Shown: positions 1-10,106, counted from the stretch's first letter. The stretch: 64,000 nucleotides of DNA from Sulfurospirillum diekertiae (GCF_002309535.1 NZ_CP023275.1:124001-188000); one strand, 5' to 3'. The notes: generated from the letters alone by a model not told the origin. Numbers and translations: made by a program.

Positions 1-1643
1 CTTAAGTGTTCTGCTGCACTAGCGATTTCTTCGACACTTCTAGCATTTTGAGAAGAGATGTCGTTAATTTGAGAAACATTATTAATCATCGACTCAATGT
101 CCGAGCCTGTTTTGAGATAGTTTTCAGCCGTTTTGTCTGAAACTTTTGTTGCATTACCCATGACATGGAACATATTGTTTATTTTTGTTTCAACCTCGCT
201 AGCCGTGGTTGCAAGTGATTCTACTTTTTTAGAATTCGATGTCATTTGATCACTGCTATCTGCAATAGCTTGAACGATCACATTAATCGTTGCATTGATT
301 TCTTGGAGACTCTTTTGGGTGCGTTCCGCAAGTTTTCGTACCTCATCGGCAACAACGGCAAAGCCACGTCCCTGTTCACCTGCACGTGCAGCCTCAATAG
401 CCGCATTCAGTGCAAGTAAATTGGTTTGGTCGGCAATATCCCCAATGACCACTAATATCTCTTTCACTTGGCTTGCATCTGAGCTGAGTTGTTGGACGCG
501 GTGTGCTAGTTCAATTTCGATAGTGGCACTCGTTTGAATATCTTTGGTCAGTTCCAGTATCGCTCTGTTGGCTTCCGTAAGATAGCTATTGGCTTTAAGC
601 AGTTCTTCTTTCCCCGCCTTGGCTTCGCCCATGCCTATATGCATCTCATCTTTCAAGGTATTGGCTTTGGTCGTTGTATTTCCTACTATGTTCATTGAAG
701 TCTCAACAGCTTTTCCTACTTCTAAAGACGTAGAGGAGAGTTCATGGGAAATAGAGGAATTTTCGTTAGAGAGGTTCTTTGCCTCACTGATTAAGAGGCG
801 CACTTTTTCGATAAAACGGTTGATACTATGACTCGCTTGTGCGATTTCATCATTTCCCGTTATCTCAAGTTTTTGTGTTAAATCGCCATCACCACTGGAA
901 AGGTTGTCAGCTTTACTAATCAGATCATTGAGTGGATTTGAAATAGTTTTTTTAATAATCATAGCAGTAGCCACAATGCTAAGAATCACCAGCACTAAAG
1001 AAATAAGTAGAAAAGAGCGAATTTGAGAGGCAACATTATCACCAATTTGTGTTTTAAGTTTTCCTACCTCTGCTTCTACATTGTCAACATAAATGCCAGT
1101 ACCAATTGTCCATTTATAAGGTTCAAAAGGTACGGAATACGCGAACTTCGCAAGCGCTTTGCCATCTTTGACTTTTGGGAAAAAGTATTTAACGAGACCA
1201 CCGCCTTTTTGCGCTGTTTCTATGAGTTCCTTAACAAAAAAGACCCCGTTGGGATCTTTAAGTGTGCTTAGGTTTTTACCTTGGAGTGATTTATTGGTTG
1301 GAAGCATAACATTGGTTCCGTCGGGCTCATAGATAAAAAGATAACCACTCTTGTCATCAAAAAAGCGTAGTCCATCAAGTTGTTCTACAATCGTTTCTTT
1401 AATTTTTTCATCGGATGTCCCTTGGGCTTTTTCTGCTTTATAGATTGCATTAGCACTCTGTTGCATCATTTCCAGAATGGTTTTGAGTTCATTTTCATAA
1501 AAAGAGTAGGCACTCTTTTCGTAATCGTTTATAAACATGCCAGCATTGTTTTTAGTATTGGTGTAAGAGATACCAATTAAACAGGCACCTAAAATGAGGA
1601 GAGAGAGGATAAGAGAGATTAAAATTCGTGTCGAAATTTTCAT
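1..1643 (-). CDS. Methyl-accepting chemotaxis protein with Cache sensor (C-terminus beyond window)
   Basis: Membrane chemoreceptor that signals through CheA/CheW. About 547 codons are present; the C-terminal end runs off the left edge. Order: membrane helix (about residues 8-26), periplasmic region resembling a single Cache domain with the stretch [16 protein letters not shown], second membrane helix near 190-212, HAMP, then the cytoplasmic coiled coil. The conserved signalling hairpin is plain ([18 protein letters not shown], then [16 protein letters not shown]). The start at 1643 is supported by AAGGAGG upstream. The ligand cannot be predicted; Cache domains of this kind commonly bind small organic acids or amino acids. 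Confidence 0.95.
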   Translation of the reverse strand, partial: MKISTRILISLILSLLILGACLIGISYTNTKNNAGMFINDYEKSAYSFYENELKTILEMMQQSANAIYKAEKAQGTSDEKIKETIVEQLDGLRFFDDKSGYLFIYEPDGTNVMLPTNKSLQGKNLSTLKDPNGVFFVKELIETAQKGGGLVKYFFPKVKDGKALAKFAYSVPFEPYKWTIGTGIYVDNVEAEVGKLKTQIGDNVASQIRSFLLISLVLVILSIVATAMIIKKTISNPLNDLISKADNLSSGDGDLTQKLEITGNDEIAQASHSINRFIEKVRLLISEAKNLSNENSSISHELSSTSLEVGKAVETSMNIVGNTTTKANTLKDEMHIGMGEAKAGKEELLKANSYLTEANRAILELTKDIQTSATIEIELAHRVQQLSSDASQVKEILVVIGDIADQTNLLALNAAIEAARAGEQGRGFAVVADEVRKLAERTQKSLQEINATINVIVQAIADSSDQMTSNSKKVESLATTASEVETKINNMFHVMGNATKVSDKTAENYLKTGSDIESMINNVSQINDISSQNARSVEEIASAAEHL

Positions 1644-1753
1644 AATAGTGCCTCCTTGATTTATAAGTGTAACACTTTATTCTATCATAAACAAAGTTTA
1701 AATATATCAACGAAAAGCGCTACAATGGCGGCTAAAAGAGTTTAGGAGAAGAT

Positions 1754-2938
1754 ATGAACCATTATGGTGAGTTGTTACGTAACAATGCAACACTCCGAAG
1801 ATTGAGTGTGATTCAGCTCATCTGTTACTTTGGCGCATGGTTTAGCCATATGGCCATTTATACATTACTGATAAGTCTTGACGCTCCTGTTTGGGCACTG
1901 AGTACCGCAGCAGCGTTTACATTTTTGCCATCAATGCTTTTAGCTCCTTTTAGCGGAGCGATTATTGATAAAGTCAATACCAAAAAATTTATGCTTTTTT
2001 TAACAGCCATTGAGATTTTTACCGTTTTTTGGCTAATGTTTATTCACTCCTTAGATGCATTATGGTTACTGTTAGTGCTAATCCTTATACGAATGGGAAC
2101 AGGGAGTATCTATTTTCAAACTGAGATGTCATTATTACCAAAGTTACTGAGTGATGATGATTTGAAAACTGCCAACGAAATTCATTCTGTTATTTGGTCA
2201 ACTTCTTATGCTTTAGGCATGGCCGTAGCAGGTTTTTATATTTACTATTTTGGAACAACCAGCGCTTTTATAGCTGATATGCTGTTGTATTGCATTGGTT
2301 TTTACATGCTTTTAGGACTTGATATCCCCTCTCTTGCAAGCAAACATGCTTTACATGTAAAGACAATGATTTGGAGTGGATTTACTTATTTACGGACACA
2401 TCCCAAGATTATACATATTATTTTTTTACATGCGAGTATTGGCTTTAGTGCGTATGATGCACTCATTGCCCTCTTGGCAGATCATGCGTACAAACATATT
2501 TTATCCATTTCGCTAGTTATGGGAGCTATCAATGCGGCACGGGCGCTTTCTCAAATTTTAGGACAGTTAGCGCTCAGCCGTTACATTAATCCTCAAACTC
2601 TTTTTTATCTTTTTATAGCACAAGGTGTTAGCATTATAGTTTGGGGTATGTTGCAATATGATTTTTATCTCAGCTTTATAGGCATTTTCTTGTGTGGACT
2701 TTTTACAACGACTTTGTGGTCATACACCTACACACTTTTGCAATATGAAACCGATGAGGCATTTTATGGCAGAGTCATCGCGTACAATGATATGGTTTTT
2801 ATGGGTGCTTGTACATTTGTTTCATTCTCTATCGGGGCACTGTTTGATTTTGGTATCTCTTTATGGCAGATTACCTGTGGGCTAGGAGCAGTTTTTTTCC
2901 TTTTTGGTTTTTACTGGAAATGGATACAAAAACTGTGA
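1754..2938 (+). CDS. MFS transporter, exporter-like
   Basis: A 394-residue protein that is almost entirely hydrophobic, consistent with about 12 membrane helices. The loop GAIIDKVNTKKFM after the second helix matches the G-x3-D-(R/K) signature of the major facilitator superfamily, and the overall pattern resembles the MFS_3 (EntS-like) exporters. ATG at 1754 follows AGGAGA. It stands alone between a divergent chemoreceptor and an HD-GYP gene 32 bases downstream, so context does not indicate a substrate. The family call is firm; the direction of transport and the substrate are unknown. Confidence 0.85.
   Translation: MNHYGELLRNNATLRRLSVIQLICYFGAWFSHMAIYTLLISLDAPVWALSTAAAFTFLPSMLLAPFSGAIIDKVNTKKFMLFLTAIEIFTVFWLMFIHSLDALWLLLVLILIRMGTGSIYFQTEMSLLPKLLSDDDLKTANEIHSVIWSTSYALGMAVAGFYIYYFGTTSAFIADMLLYCIGFYMLLGLDIPSLASKHALHVKTMIWSGFTYLRTHPKIIHIIFLHASIGFSAYDALIALLADHAYKHILSISLVMGAINAARALSQILGQLALSRYINPQTLFYLFIAQGVSIIVWGMLQYDFYLSFIGIFLCGLFTTTLWSYTYTLLQYETDEAFYGRVIAYNDMVFMGACTFVSFSIGALFDFGISLWQITCGLGAVFFLFGFYWKWIQKL
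2350..2361. repeat. Iterated palindrome TTTACATGTAAA, copy 1
   Basis: Exact 12-base copy, flanked by C and G so that the palindrome is 14 bases. It lies inside the MFS gene and is read Leu-His-Val-Lys in a cytoplasmic-loop-like segment between hydrophobic stretches. Confidence 0.9.
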
Positions 2939-2970
2939 TAAAATAAGCTTTTTGAGTGAAAGGGTTGCGT

Positions 2971-4560
2971 ATGAATATTCGCACTAGGGTTAAAATTAGT
3001 TTTGTCCTGATCATAGTGATGCTCCTTTTTTTAGGAATGATTAGTGTTATTATTACGTATCAAATTAAGGAAAATAGTAATTTTAGAGAGAGTATCTCCT
3101 CTATTCTGTTGATGCAAGAGGGAATGAATGATATTATTCTTGAGAGTACAAAAACCACAGAAGTTCAAAAATTAGAACAATTGCATGCAGAATTTGCAAC
3201 CTATGAAAAACGTTTTGAATACTTGCGTACGAAATTATCTCAACATACACATAATTATCTTTCTAATGCACTCCTTCCCAATATACAAAAAGATAAAACA
3301 ATCAAACACTATCTCAACACTCTTTACACCAACGAGCATCGTCTTGAGCTAATGTATGATGACATTTTTAAACTTGAATGTGAAAAACTAGAATACGTTG
3401 CGATATTTAAAGCTCTTTATCCAGAAGAAAATAGTGCGCGTGTTGAAATTCAAGAACATATATTACAGAATAATCGTATAGAACAGATCAAAATACTTAG
3501 TGATCTTCGCTATTACAGCAAGGAAATGCTGTATCAGCATGGCAATAATGCCACAATGTTAAAGTGGCTCGCACCTATTGATAAACTGATTGATACAACG
3601 AAAAAAGGAACTGGAGATCTTCATGAAAATTTGATTCATTATAAAGAGATTGTACGTACTATTGCCGAAAAAACAATCAAAATTGAAGAAACAAAATTGA
3701 TTGAACATACAACGATTGATCAGGCTTCCGAAGTTTTGGATGATAACAAAAAAGTCAGTATTTCTTTAGAAGAGATGATCTCAGAACTCTCCAGTCGTTT
3801 TCTTGATCAGATGCGTTTGATTCAGCTTCTAGTGGGGATAGTGACCATTCTTTTTATCATTTTGCTTGCTATTAAGGTTTCTCGCAATGTCTCTCTCACT
3901 ATGGATGAGGTGGAAGCAAAAATAGAAGAGGGACTTGAAGAGGTTAATGCACTCAATCGTGAGATCGAAGATACACAAAAAGAGGTTCTTTTTACGATGG
4001 GTTCCATTGGTGAGACGAGGTCAAAAGAGACAGGAAATCATGTCAAACGTGTGGCTGAATATACCAAAATACTTGCCCTCTATTATGGGCTTGATGAAGA
4101 AGAGGCTGAAATGCTCAAACTCGCTTCCCCAATGCATGATATAGGTAAAATTGGTATTCCTGATAGTGTGTTAAATAAACCTGGAAGGTTTAATGAAGTA
4201 GAGCGGGAAATTATGAATACACATGCAATGCTCGGGTATGAAATGCTTAAACATTCACAAAGAGAACTACTTAAAATGGCAGCTATTGTGGCAAAAGAGC
4301 ATCATGAGCGCTATGATGGTAAAGGCTATCCTGATCAAAAAAGTGGCGAAGATATTCATATTTATGGACGTATTACGGCGTTAGCAGATGTCTTTGATGC
4401 GCTTGGAAGTGCAAGAATTTATAAACCTGCATGGGAAGATGAAAAAATCTTTGCATTATTTAAAGAAGAGAGAGGAAAACAGTTCGATCCAAAGCTTGTT
4501 GATATTTTCTTTGAGCATTTAGATGTTTTTTTAGAAACTCGTGAAAATTTAAAAGATTAA
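2971..4560 (+). CDS. HD-GYP domain protein with periplasmic helical sensor
   Basis: Probable c-di-GMP phosphodiesterase. With the start at 2971 (AAAGGG six bases upstream; an in-frame GTG at 2956 has no ribosome site) the protein has 529 residues: membrane helix 7-30, a long periplasmic region predicted largely helical, second membrane helix about 280-300, short coiled coil, then an HD-GYP domain. Metal-site motifs are present: HDIGK near 389, the LNKPG stretch, and HHERYDGKGYP near 444-454 containing the GYP triplet. It carries no GGDEF, EAL or receiver domain. Its input signal is unknown. Together with the PilZ protein at 15024 it shows that c-di-GMP signalling operates in this organism. 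Confidence 0.88.
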   Translation: MNIRTRVKISFVLIIVMLLFLGMISVIITYQIKENSNFRESISSILLMQEGMNDIILESTKTTEVQKLEQLHAEFATYEKRFEYLRTKLSQHTHNYLSNALLPNIQKDKTIKHYLNTLYTNEHRLELMYDDIFKLECEKLEYVAIFKALYPEENSARVEIQEHILQNNRIEQIKILSDLRYYSKEMLYQHGNNATMLKWLAPIDKLIDTTKKGTGDLHENLIHYKEIVRTIAEKTIKIEETKLIEHTTIDQASEVLDDNKKVSISLEEMISELSSRFLDQMRLIQLLVGIVTILFIILLAIKVSRNVSLTMDEVEAKIEEGLEEVNALNREIEDTQKEVLFTMGSIGETRSKETGNHVKRVAEYTKILALYYGLDEEEAEMLKLASPMHDIGKIGIPDSVLNKPGRFNEVEREIMNTHAMLGYEMLKHSQRELLKMAAIVAKEHHERYDGKGYPDQKSGEDIHIYGRITALADVFDALGSARIYKPAWEDEKIFALFKEERGKQFDPKLVDIFFEHLDVFLETRENLKD

Positions 4561-4621
4561 ATTCACAAATACTTCACGATTTTGTGTTAGGATTTCACTA
4601 TATAAAGAAAAGGAGTCCCAG

Positions 4622-4924
4622 ATGAAAATCTTAAATACACTATTAATCTCAGCTGTGTTAGTCCTCAGTGGCATCACAAGCGCTCAGGCAATGGGCGATC
4701 GAGAACAGGGTGCTCTGATTGGTGCAGGTGCAGTTGTATTACTAGGTAGTTTAATTAATGCATCACAACAACCAACACGTTATGTTGAAAGTCCTGTATA
4801 TTATGAAACCAGACCAACGGTTGTGTACAGAGAACCTATTTATGTACCAGAGAGGGTTATTTATGTTGACCCACCACGCCATCATCACTATTATGAAGGC
4901 GGTTATTACCGTTCTTATAGATAA
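4622..4924 (+). CDS. Small secreted protein, Tyr/Pro/His-rich
   Basis: A 100-residue protein with a clear signal peptide (hydrophobic residues 5-20, cleavage likely after AQA near residue 23), then a short Gly/Ala-rich hydrophobic patch (ALIGAGAVVLLGSL) resembling a glycine zipper, then a tail rich in Tyr, Pro, Arg and His. AAGGAG precedes the ATG. A strong terminator follows, so it is probably a single-gene transcript. The composition suggests a periplasmic or envelope-associated protein. No function is recognised. Confidence 0.75.
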   Translation: MKILNTLLISAVLVLSGITSAQAMGDREQGALIGAGAVVLLGSLINASQQPTRYVESPVYYETRPTVVYREPIYVPERVIYVDPPRHHHYYEGGYYRSYR

Positions 4925-4944
4925 GCATTAAAAGTTCAAAGTAG

Positions 4945-4973
4945 AGGTAGCGACACTCATCGCTACCTTTTTT
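4945..4973. terminator. Rho-independent terminator
   Basis: Nine-base-pair stem AGGTAGCGA / TCGCTACCT with a 6-base loop (4954-4959), followed by a T run on the plus strand. It sits between the convergent small secreted protein and methyltransferase genes and overlaps the stop codon of the latter. Confidence 0.85.
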
Positions 4974-5601
4974 GCAATATCGCTATTCTCTTACCATCCG
5001 TTTTCACAACTTCTAACCCACACTGTCGTGCCAAAATTTCAAGTGTTTTTGGAGTATAGAATATAATATGTGTTGGATCTCTTCGATACCACCATGTTAA
5101 AAAATGAGCTTTATCATCACTGTGAAAAAGTGTCATTAGTGCAATCATGCCATCAGGTTTAAGATGTTGGGCTAAAAGTTTTAATATTTCATGGGGGTTA
5201 GCTAAGTGCTCAAAAACTTCCGTCGAGGTAATGAGATCATAGGTTTGATCTTCAAAGCATTTTATAGGCTGGTAAAACTTATCATAATAATCGACGTGAA
5301 TACCTCTATTGGTCATAAGTTGGCTCAGGACGGGTGTTGGTCCAGAACCAAAATCAAGGGCTTTTTCTTTACATGTAAGATCATTCCAAAAGAAATCTAA
5401 AAAATCCTCGAACATCTTTACGTAACCTTCATTTTCTAACGAATTTCGATGATTGTTGTAGAGACTATGCTCTTTTTCCAGTGTAAGATAATAGGCTGAA
5501 TCAAGGCAAATACCGTGACAGTTTGAACAGTAGAAATAACGCTTTTGAAGTTGGGTGTCCTCCCATAATTTTATAGGATAATTGCAAATTTTACATTTCA
5601 T
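4963..5601 (-). CDS. SAM-dependent methyltransferase with N-terminal zinc ribbon
   Basis: 212 residues. The N-terminus has two Cys pairs (C3-x2-C6 and C25-x2-C28) plus C32, a likely zinc ribbon. A class I methyltransferase fold follows, with SAM-binding motif I ALDFGSGPTPVLSQL and STEVFEHL as the later acidic motif. This architecture is common among uncharacterised methyltransferases of Gammaproteobacteria and Campylobacterota. The substrate is unknown. It is monocistronic and convergent with the gene at 4622. A copy of the TTACATGTAA palindrome lies within it and is read Leu-Thr-Cys-Lys. Confidence 0.82.
   Translation of the reverse strand: MKCKICNYPIKLWEDTQLQKRYFYCSNCHGICLDSAYYLTLEKEHSLYNNHRNSLENEGYVKMFEDFLDFFWNDLTCKEKALDFGSGPTPVLSQLMTNRGIHVDYYDKFYQPIKCFEDQTYDLITSTEVFEHLANPHEILKLLAQHLKPDGMIALMTLFHSDDKAHFLTWWYRRDPTHIIFYTPKTLEILARQCGLEVVKTDGKRIAILQKR
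5369..5378. repeat. Iterated palindrome core, copy 2
   Basis: TTACATGTAA with flanks T and G (11 of 12 bases of the long form). It is inside the minus-strand methyltransferase gene, read Leu-Thr-Cys-Lys. Confidence 0.85.
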
Positions 5602-5727
5602 TTTTTAACTCTCTTTCCTATTTTTTCAAAAAAGCTATTTAAGTAAATAATTTTTTACTAATTAAGCATTATTATAAAGAATAGTTGATATTATATCTGC
5701 AAAATATTGTGAAAGCTAAAAACAAAG

Positions 5728-6891
5728 ATGCGTAAACTCATCGGAATTCTTCTTTTTGTATCTCTTTTTATGTTGCCATACTTCTTTGCCAATACAAAAT
5801 TTGAAGGCAATGTGATTCGTTTAGGGATGAGTGGACCTTTTAGTGGTGGGCTTACAAGCGTTGGCAATCAATTTTTACTAGGTGCGGAAATCTATCTTCA
5901 AAATTTAAATGATCACGGTGGTGTTTATGGAAGAAAGATAGAAATTATCGCTAAAGATGATCGTTATGAACCAAAAATTGCCATTGAAAATGTTGATGAG
6001 CTGATTAAAAAAGATAAAATTTTTGCTCTTTTTGGCATTATTGGCACACCCGTAGCTGAGGCTATTTTCCCCATTGCCATTGAAAAGCGGATACCTTTCG
6101 TAGGTGCGTATTCGGGAGCAGAATTTCTACGTAATCCTCCTAATCCCATTGTTCTGAATGCCAGAGCCAGCGATCTCGATGAAATTGAAAAGCTCGTACA
6201 ATATTATGCGGATGATCTTAAATATAAACGTTTTGCACTCTTTTATCAAAATGATAGTTATGGAAGAACGGGTCTTAGTGGTGTCAAAAATGCTCTTGCA
6301 AAACGTAATCTTGTGCTTGTAGGAGAGGGAAGTTATAAACGTAATACACTCTCTGTTGGAAATGCTTTGTACGAAATAGAGCTATGCAATCCTGAAGTTA
6401 TTTTGATGATAGGCTCTACGACACCAACAGCTGAGTTTATTAAGCGGGCGCGCAAAAGTCAAAAAATCCGTCAAAATATTCAATTTGGTCTCTTCTCATT
6501 TATTGAACCTAAACCGCTGATTGATTTTTTACATGGCAATGGTAAAGGGATCACTTTCGCACAAGTTGTACCTTCTCCGTGGACATCTGAAGTGGAAGAG
6601 GTAGAAAATTATCGTATGTTGATGCATAAATATTACCCTAAAGAAGAACTGGGGCATGTCTCATTGGAAGGATATTTTGCAGCGCGTATGATTGCTGAAG
6701 TTTTTAAAAGTTTAGGAAAAAAGTTTACAAAAGAAGAGTTTATTAAGGCGTTGGGAACATTTTCAAAAACATTAGACGAAACGGCCATTTCTAAAAATAG
6801 AGATGAGCGTTGTAAGTGTTTACATCGTGTCCATTTAAGTGAATATGTCGATGATGATTTTTACTCGGTAGGGCAAAACGATGAACACTAA
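5728..6891 (+). CDS. Periplasmic ligand-binding protein (LivJ-type), probable sensor partner
   Basis: 387 residues with an N-terminal signal sequence or anchor (residues 4-20), then a type-1 periplasmic binding fold. Typical features are the opening IRLGMSGPFSGGLTSVG, the stretch NDHGGVYGRKIEIIAKDD, and the later FALFYQNDSYGRTG. Proteins of this family bind branched-chain amino acids, amides or aromatic acids. No ABC permease or ATPase gene is nearby. Instead the 3' end overlaps a histidine kinase gene by 11 bases, so the protein more likely presents ligand to that kinase than feeds a transporter. The ligand is unknown. Confidence 0.88.
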   Translation: MRKLIGILLFVSLFMLPYFFANTKFEGNVIRLGMSGPFSGGLTSVGNQFLLGAEIYLQNLNDHGGVYGRKIEIIAKDDRYEPKIAIENVDELIKKDKIFALFGIIGTPVAEAIFPIAIEKRIPFVGAYSGAEFLRNPPNPIVLNARASDLDEIEKLVQYYADDLKYKRFALFYQNDSYGRTGLSGVKNALAKRNLVLVGEGSYKRNTLSVGNALYEIELCNPEVILMIGSTTPTAEFIKRARKSQKIRQNIQFGLFSFIEPKPLIDFLHGNGKGITFAQVVPSPWTSEVEEVENYRMLMHKYYPKEELGHVSLEGYFAARMIAEVFKSLGKKFTKEEFIKALGTFSKTLDETAISKNRDERCKCLHRVHLSEYVDDDFYSVGQNDEH

Positions 6892-8497
6892 TCCTTTGAG
6901 TGATTTTATGGGTAGCATCGATGAGATGACGATTGCGAAAAAGACAACGCTTCTTTTTCTCATTATGGTTGTGGGTATGTTTTTTATTGGTAGTTTTGCG
7001 CATATGAGTATTAACCGCATTAAAAATAATTTCGATATTTTATACACGAAGCGAATGCTTCCAACCATTCGGCTTGAAAACCTCAAAGATATTTATACCG
7101 TTAATGTGTTAGATACGATTCGAGATATTGAAAAAGGCATGATTAGTGCTCAAGAAGGTAAAACAGTGATTGCCCTTGCACAAGAGCTCATTAAAATCGA
7201 ACTTCAAGAGTATAAAAATAGTTTGAGTATTGACGAAAGTGACTGGCTTATCAAACTAGCGCGCTCATGGGGATTTATGGATGATCCTAGGCATAAACCA
7301 TTTTTTAAAACTAAAGAGGATGATATTTTAATTTCAAAAATTGAACAAAAAATCCATACGATTGATGGAATTTTGCTCAAAATGTTTAATTATTTTGAAA
7401 CAAAACAATCGCCAAAAGCAATTGACATATTACAAAATGAACTCTACCCCAGTGTCTATTCGATCAATATTGATCTGACAGGTTTGATCAATCTGAATTT
7501 AGACAGTGCGAAAGAGGGGTATGCGCGTACGGAAAAAGTTTATGATAATACATTTGAGTGGATTGTCGTAGCAACGATTGGTACGATTGCTTTTGCGGCA
7601 CTTTTAGCCATTGTGTTGTTACAAAATATTCGTCTACTTCATGCAAGGCTTGCTAAGATGGTAGATGCTAAAACCTATGAGTTGCAACAGCTTAATCGCA
7701 ACCTTGAGCTTAAAGTGCAGCATGAAGTGGATCAAAGTCGCCAAAAAGATCAGATCATGTTTCGTCAATCAAGGCTTGCTTCAATGGGTGAGATGATTGG
7801 CAATATTGCACATCAGTGGCGTCAACCGCTTAATGCAATTGTACTTATTATTCAAAGCTTTCAGATGAAACGTTTGGCTGGAATCGAATTAAGCGATGAA
7901 TTTATCGATAGACAGGTCAAAGAAGGCATTGCATTAGCGTCATTGATGTCACATACCATTGATGATTTTCGTAATTTTTTTAAGCCAAATAAAAATGAAG
8001 AGCATTTTAGTGTTAAAGACACCGTGGAGTATAGCCTGAAGTTGGTAAAAGCATATTATGCAAAATCAGGTATTGATATTTTTTTAAATTGTACTCAAGA
8101 TGTACAGATTAGTGGTTATCCCAATGAGTTTTCACAAGTGCTAATGAATCTTTTTTCTAATGCTAAAGATGTTTTAGAAGAGCGAAATATTGAAGAAAAA
8201 TATATTGAAATCATCATTACAAAACAAGCAAATAACGCAGTAATTAGTGTAATAGATAATGGCGGTGGGATTAGTGAAGAGGTCCAAGATAGAATGTTCG
8301 AACCCTATTTTACGACCAAACATAAATCCTCAGGCACAGGTATAGGATTGTACATGTCAAAACAAATTATTGAAAAACAGATGAGAGGCAGTATTATCGG
8401 AACGAATATATCGTATGTTTTTAGTAATGGCAAGCGTTACGAAAAATGTGCGATTATAACCATTTTGGTACCACTTGATAAAAAGGAGGATAAATAA
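6881..8497 (+). CDS. Sensor histidine kinase, HWRQPLN type
   Basis: 538 residues. Membrane helix about 22-40, periplasmic helical region about 41-226 resembling the four-helix-bundle sensor of chemoreceptors, second helix 227-248, coiled coil, then the kinase core. The phospho-acceptor is His311 in HQWRQPLNA. ATP-binding motifs follow: N-box NLFSNAKD near 423, DNGGGI near 459 and GTGIGL near 485. ATG 6881 overlaps the upstream binding-protein gene. With that gene and the response regulator downstream it forms a three-component sensing unit. All catalytic motifs appear intact. Confidence 0.93.
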   Translation: MNTNPLSDFMGSIDEMTIAKKTTLLFLIMVVGMFFIGSFAHMSINRIKNNFDILYTKRMLPTIRLENLKDIYTVNVLDTIRDIEKGMISAQEGKTVIALAQELIKIELQEYKNSLSIDESDWLIKLARSWGFMDDPRHKPFFKTKEDDILISKIEQKIHTIDGILLKMFNYFETKQSPKAIDILQNELYPSVYSINIDLTGLINLNLDSAKEGYARTEKVYDNTFEWIVVATIGTIAFAALLAIVLLQNIRLLHARLAKMVDAKTYELQQLNRNLELKVQHEVDQSRQKDQIMFRQSRLASMGEMIGNIAHQWRQPLNAIVLIIQSFQMKRLAGIELSDEFIDRQVKEGIALASLMSHTIDDFRNFFKPNKNEEHFSVKDTVEYSLKLVKAYYAKSGIDIFLNCTQDVQISGYPNEFSQVLMNLFSNAKDVLEERNIEEKYIEIIITKQANNAVISVIDNGGGISEEVQDRMFEPYFTTKHKSSGTGIGLYMSKQIIEKQMRGSIIGTNISYVFSNGKRYEKCAIITILVPLDKKEDK

Positions 8498-8498
8498 T

Positions 8499-9158
8499 AT
8501 GGATTTTAATGGATTAAAAGATTGTGTGGTGTTATATGTCGAAGATGAAAAATCAGTGCAAATACAAACGCAGATGATTTTAAAAGATTTTGTCAAAGAA
8601 GTATATATAGCATCCAATGGAGAAGAGGGGCTTAAAATTGCGCTTGAAAAAGATATTGATATTATTGTAACAGATATTTTAATGCCTGTGATGAATGGTA
8701 TTGAGATGCTCAAAAAGCTTAAGAATGAGTACCATCGTGATATTCCAGCGATCATTACAACTGCGTTTACTGAAACAGAATATCTCATTGAGGCGATTAC
8801 GCTTAAAGTTGATGGATTTATTATGAAACCGATTAATGTTAAAGATTTAATCAGTACTATTTATAGTGCGATGCTCCCTAAATTGCATAGTAAAGAGATT
8901 CAAGGGTGTTCTTTTATTATTGAAGGACTTGCCGCTCTTATAGGGGGTAAAAAAATTGAGATTTTAAAATATATCATCAGTCATTTGGATGATGATAAAA
9001 TCTTTAATGGCTCATACCAAGATATTATTGATAATATTGGCGTGAGTAAGCCTACGGTTGTACATATGTTTCAGCAACTTATCAAAGTGGGTATTTTGGA
9101 AAAAGTTAAAAATAAGATGTATCGTTTTAGAAACACCAAGCTTGTTGGAGATCAATAG
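8499..9158 (+). CDS. Response regulator with RepL-like winged-helix output
   Basis: 219 residues from ATG 8499, eight bases after AAGGAGGA. A start at 8475 would lie within the kinase gene and lacks a ribosome site. The receiver domain (1-115) has the acidic pair E15/D16, phospho-acceptor D59 in VTDILMP and K110. The C-terminal part (about 135-213) is not an OmpR, NarL or NtrC domain. Its pattern NGSYQDIIDNIGVSKPTVV followed by QQLIKVGILEKV looks like the winged helix of plasmid RepL proteins. It is the probable output of the upstream kinase; its targets are unknown. Confidence 0.88.
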   Translation: MDFNGLKDCVVLYVEDEKSVQIQTQMILKDFVKEVYIASNGEEGLKIALEKDIDIIVTDILMPVMNGIEMLKKLKNEYHRDIPAIITTAFTETEYLIEAITLKVDGFIMKPINVKDLISTIYSAMLPKLHSKEIQGCSFIIEGLAALIGGKKIEILKYIISHLDDDKIFNGSYQDIIDNIGVSKPTVVHMFQQLIKVGILEKVKNKMYRFRNTKLVGDQ

Positions 9159-9677
9159 ATGAGGAAAATAGTTTTAGTTTTATTGTTAGGGATATGGAGT
9201 GCTCTTATGGCAAGTGAGGTTGTTTTTGAAACAACCCAAGGAACGATTGTGTTTGCATTGAAGCCTGAGGTAGCACCGAAAGCATGTGAAAATTTTGAAG
9301 GTTTGGTGAAAAAAGGATACTACAATGGCATTACTTTTCATCGCATTATTAAAGGCTTCATGATTCAAGGTGGTGACCCTACGGGAACAGGACGTGGTGG
9401 TGAATCCATTTATGGGAAACCATTTGAAGACGAATTTAAACCCAATATTGTATTTAACAAACCGGGAATTTTAGCTATGGCGAATGCTGGTCGCAATACG
9501 AATGGAAGTCAATTTTTTATCACAACTGTTCCAACACCGCACCTCAACGGTAGGCACACTATTTTTGGAGAAGTGGTTGAAGGTATGGATGTTGTTCGTA
9601 AGCTTGAAAATATTACAACTGATGGTAGAGACATGCCGATGCAACCACAAAAAATTCTCAAAGCGTATTTAAAATAA
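9159..9677 (+). CDS. Periplasmic peptidyl-prolyl cis-trans isomerase, cyclophilin type
   Basis: 172 residues: signal peptide (cleavage near MA-S at about 18-19), then a compact cyclophilin domain. Active-site landmarks include GITFHRIIKGFMIQGGDPTG, NTNGSQFFIT and LNGRHTIFGEV, which carry the catalytic Arg and the Phe/Gln/His pocket residues. The ATG directly follows the response-regulator stop codon, so it may be co-transcribed with that system, though a functional link is not evident. It assists folding of secreted proteins. Confidence 0.92.
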   Translation: MRKIVLVLLLGIWSALMASEVVFETTQGTIVFALKPEVAPKACENFEGLVKKGYYNGITFHRIIKGFMIQGGDPTGTGRGGESIYGKPFEDEFKPNIVFNKPGILAMANAGRNTNGSQFFITTVPTPHLNGRHTIFGEVVEGMDVVRKLENITTDGRDMPMQPQKILKAYLK

Positions 9678-9712
9678 TTTAAGGTAAAATAGTCTCAATT
9701 TTGAAACAATAG

Positions 9713-10063
<351 letters not shown>

Positions 10064-10068
10064 ACTTT

Positions 10069-10106
10069 AAGCTTTGTGATTAAATTTTAATCACAAAGCT
10101 TTTCCT
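10069..10106 (+). terminator. Stem-loop terminator or attenuator between PII and ammonium transporter genes
   Basis: A 16-base inverted repeat, AAGCTTTGTGATTAAA (10069-10084) against its complement at 10086-10101, followed by a pyrimidine-rich TTCCTCTTT. Lying between two genes that usually share a transcript, it could set a different expression level for each. Confidence 0.65.

Noticed and set aside
295-1580. Several plus-strand open frames of 66-82 codons
   Set aside because: All lie opposite the minus-strand chemoreceptor gene, lack ribosome sites and encode no recognisable protein.
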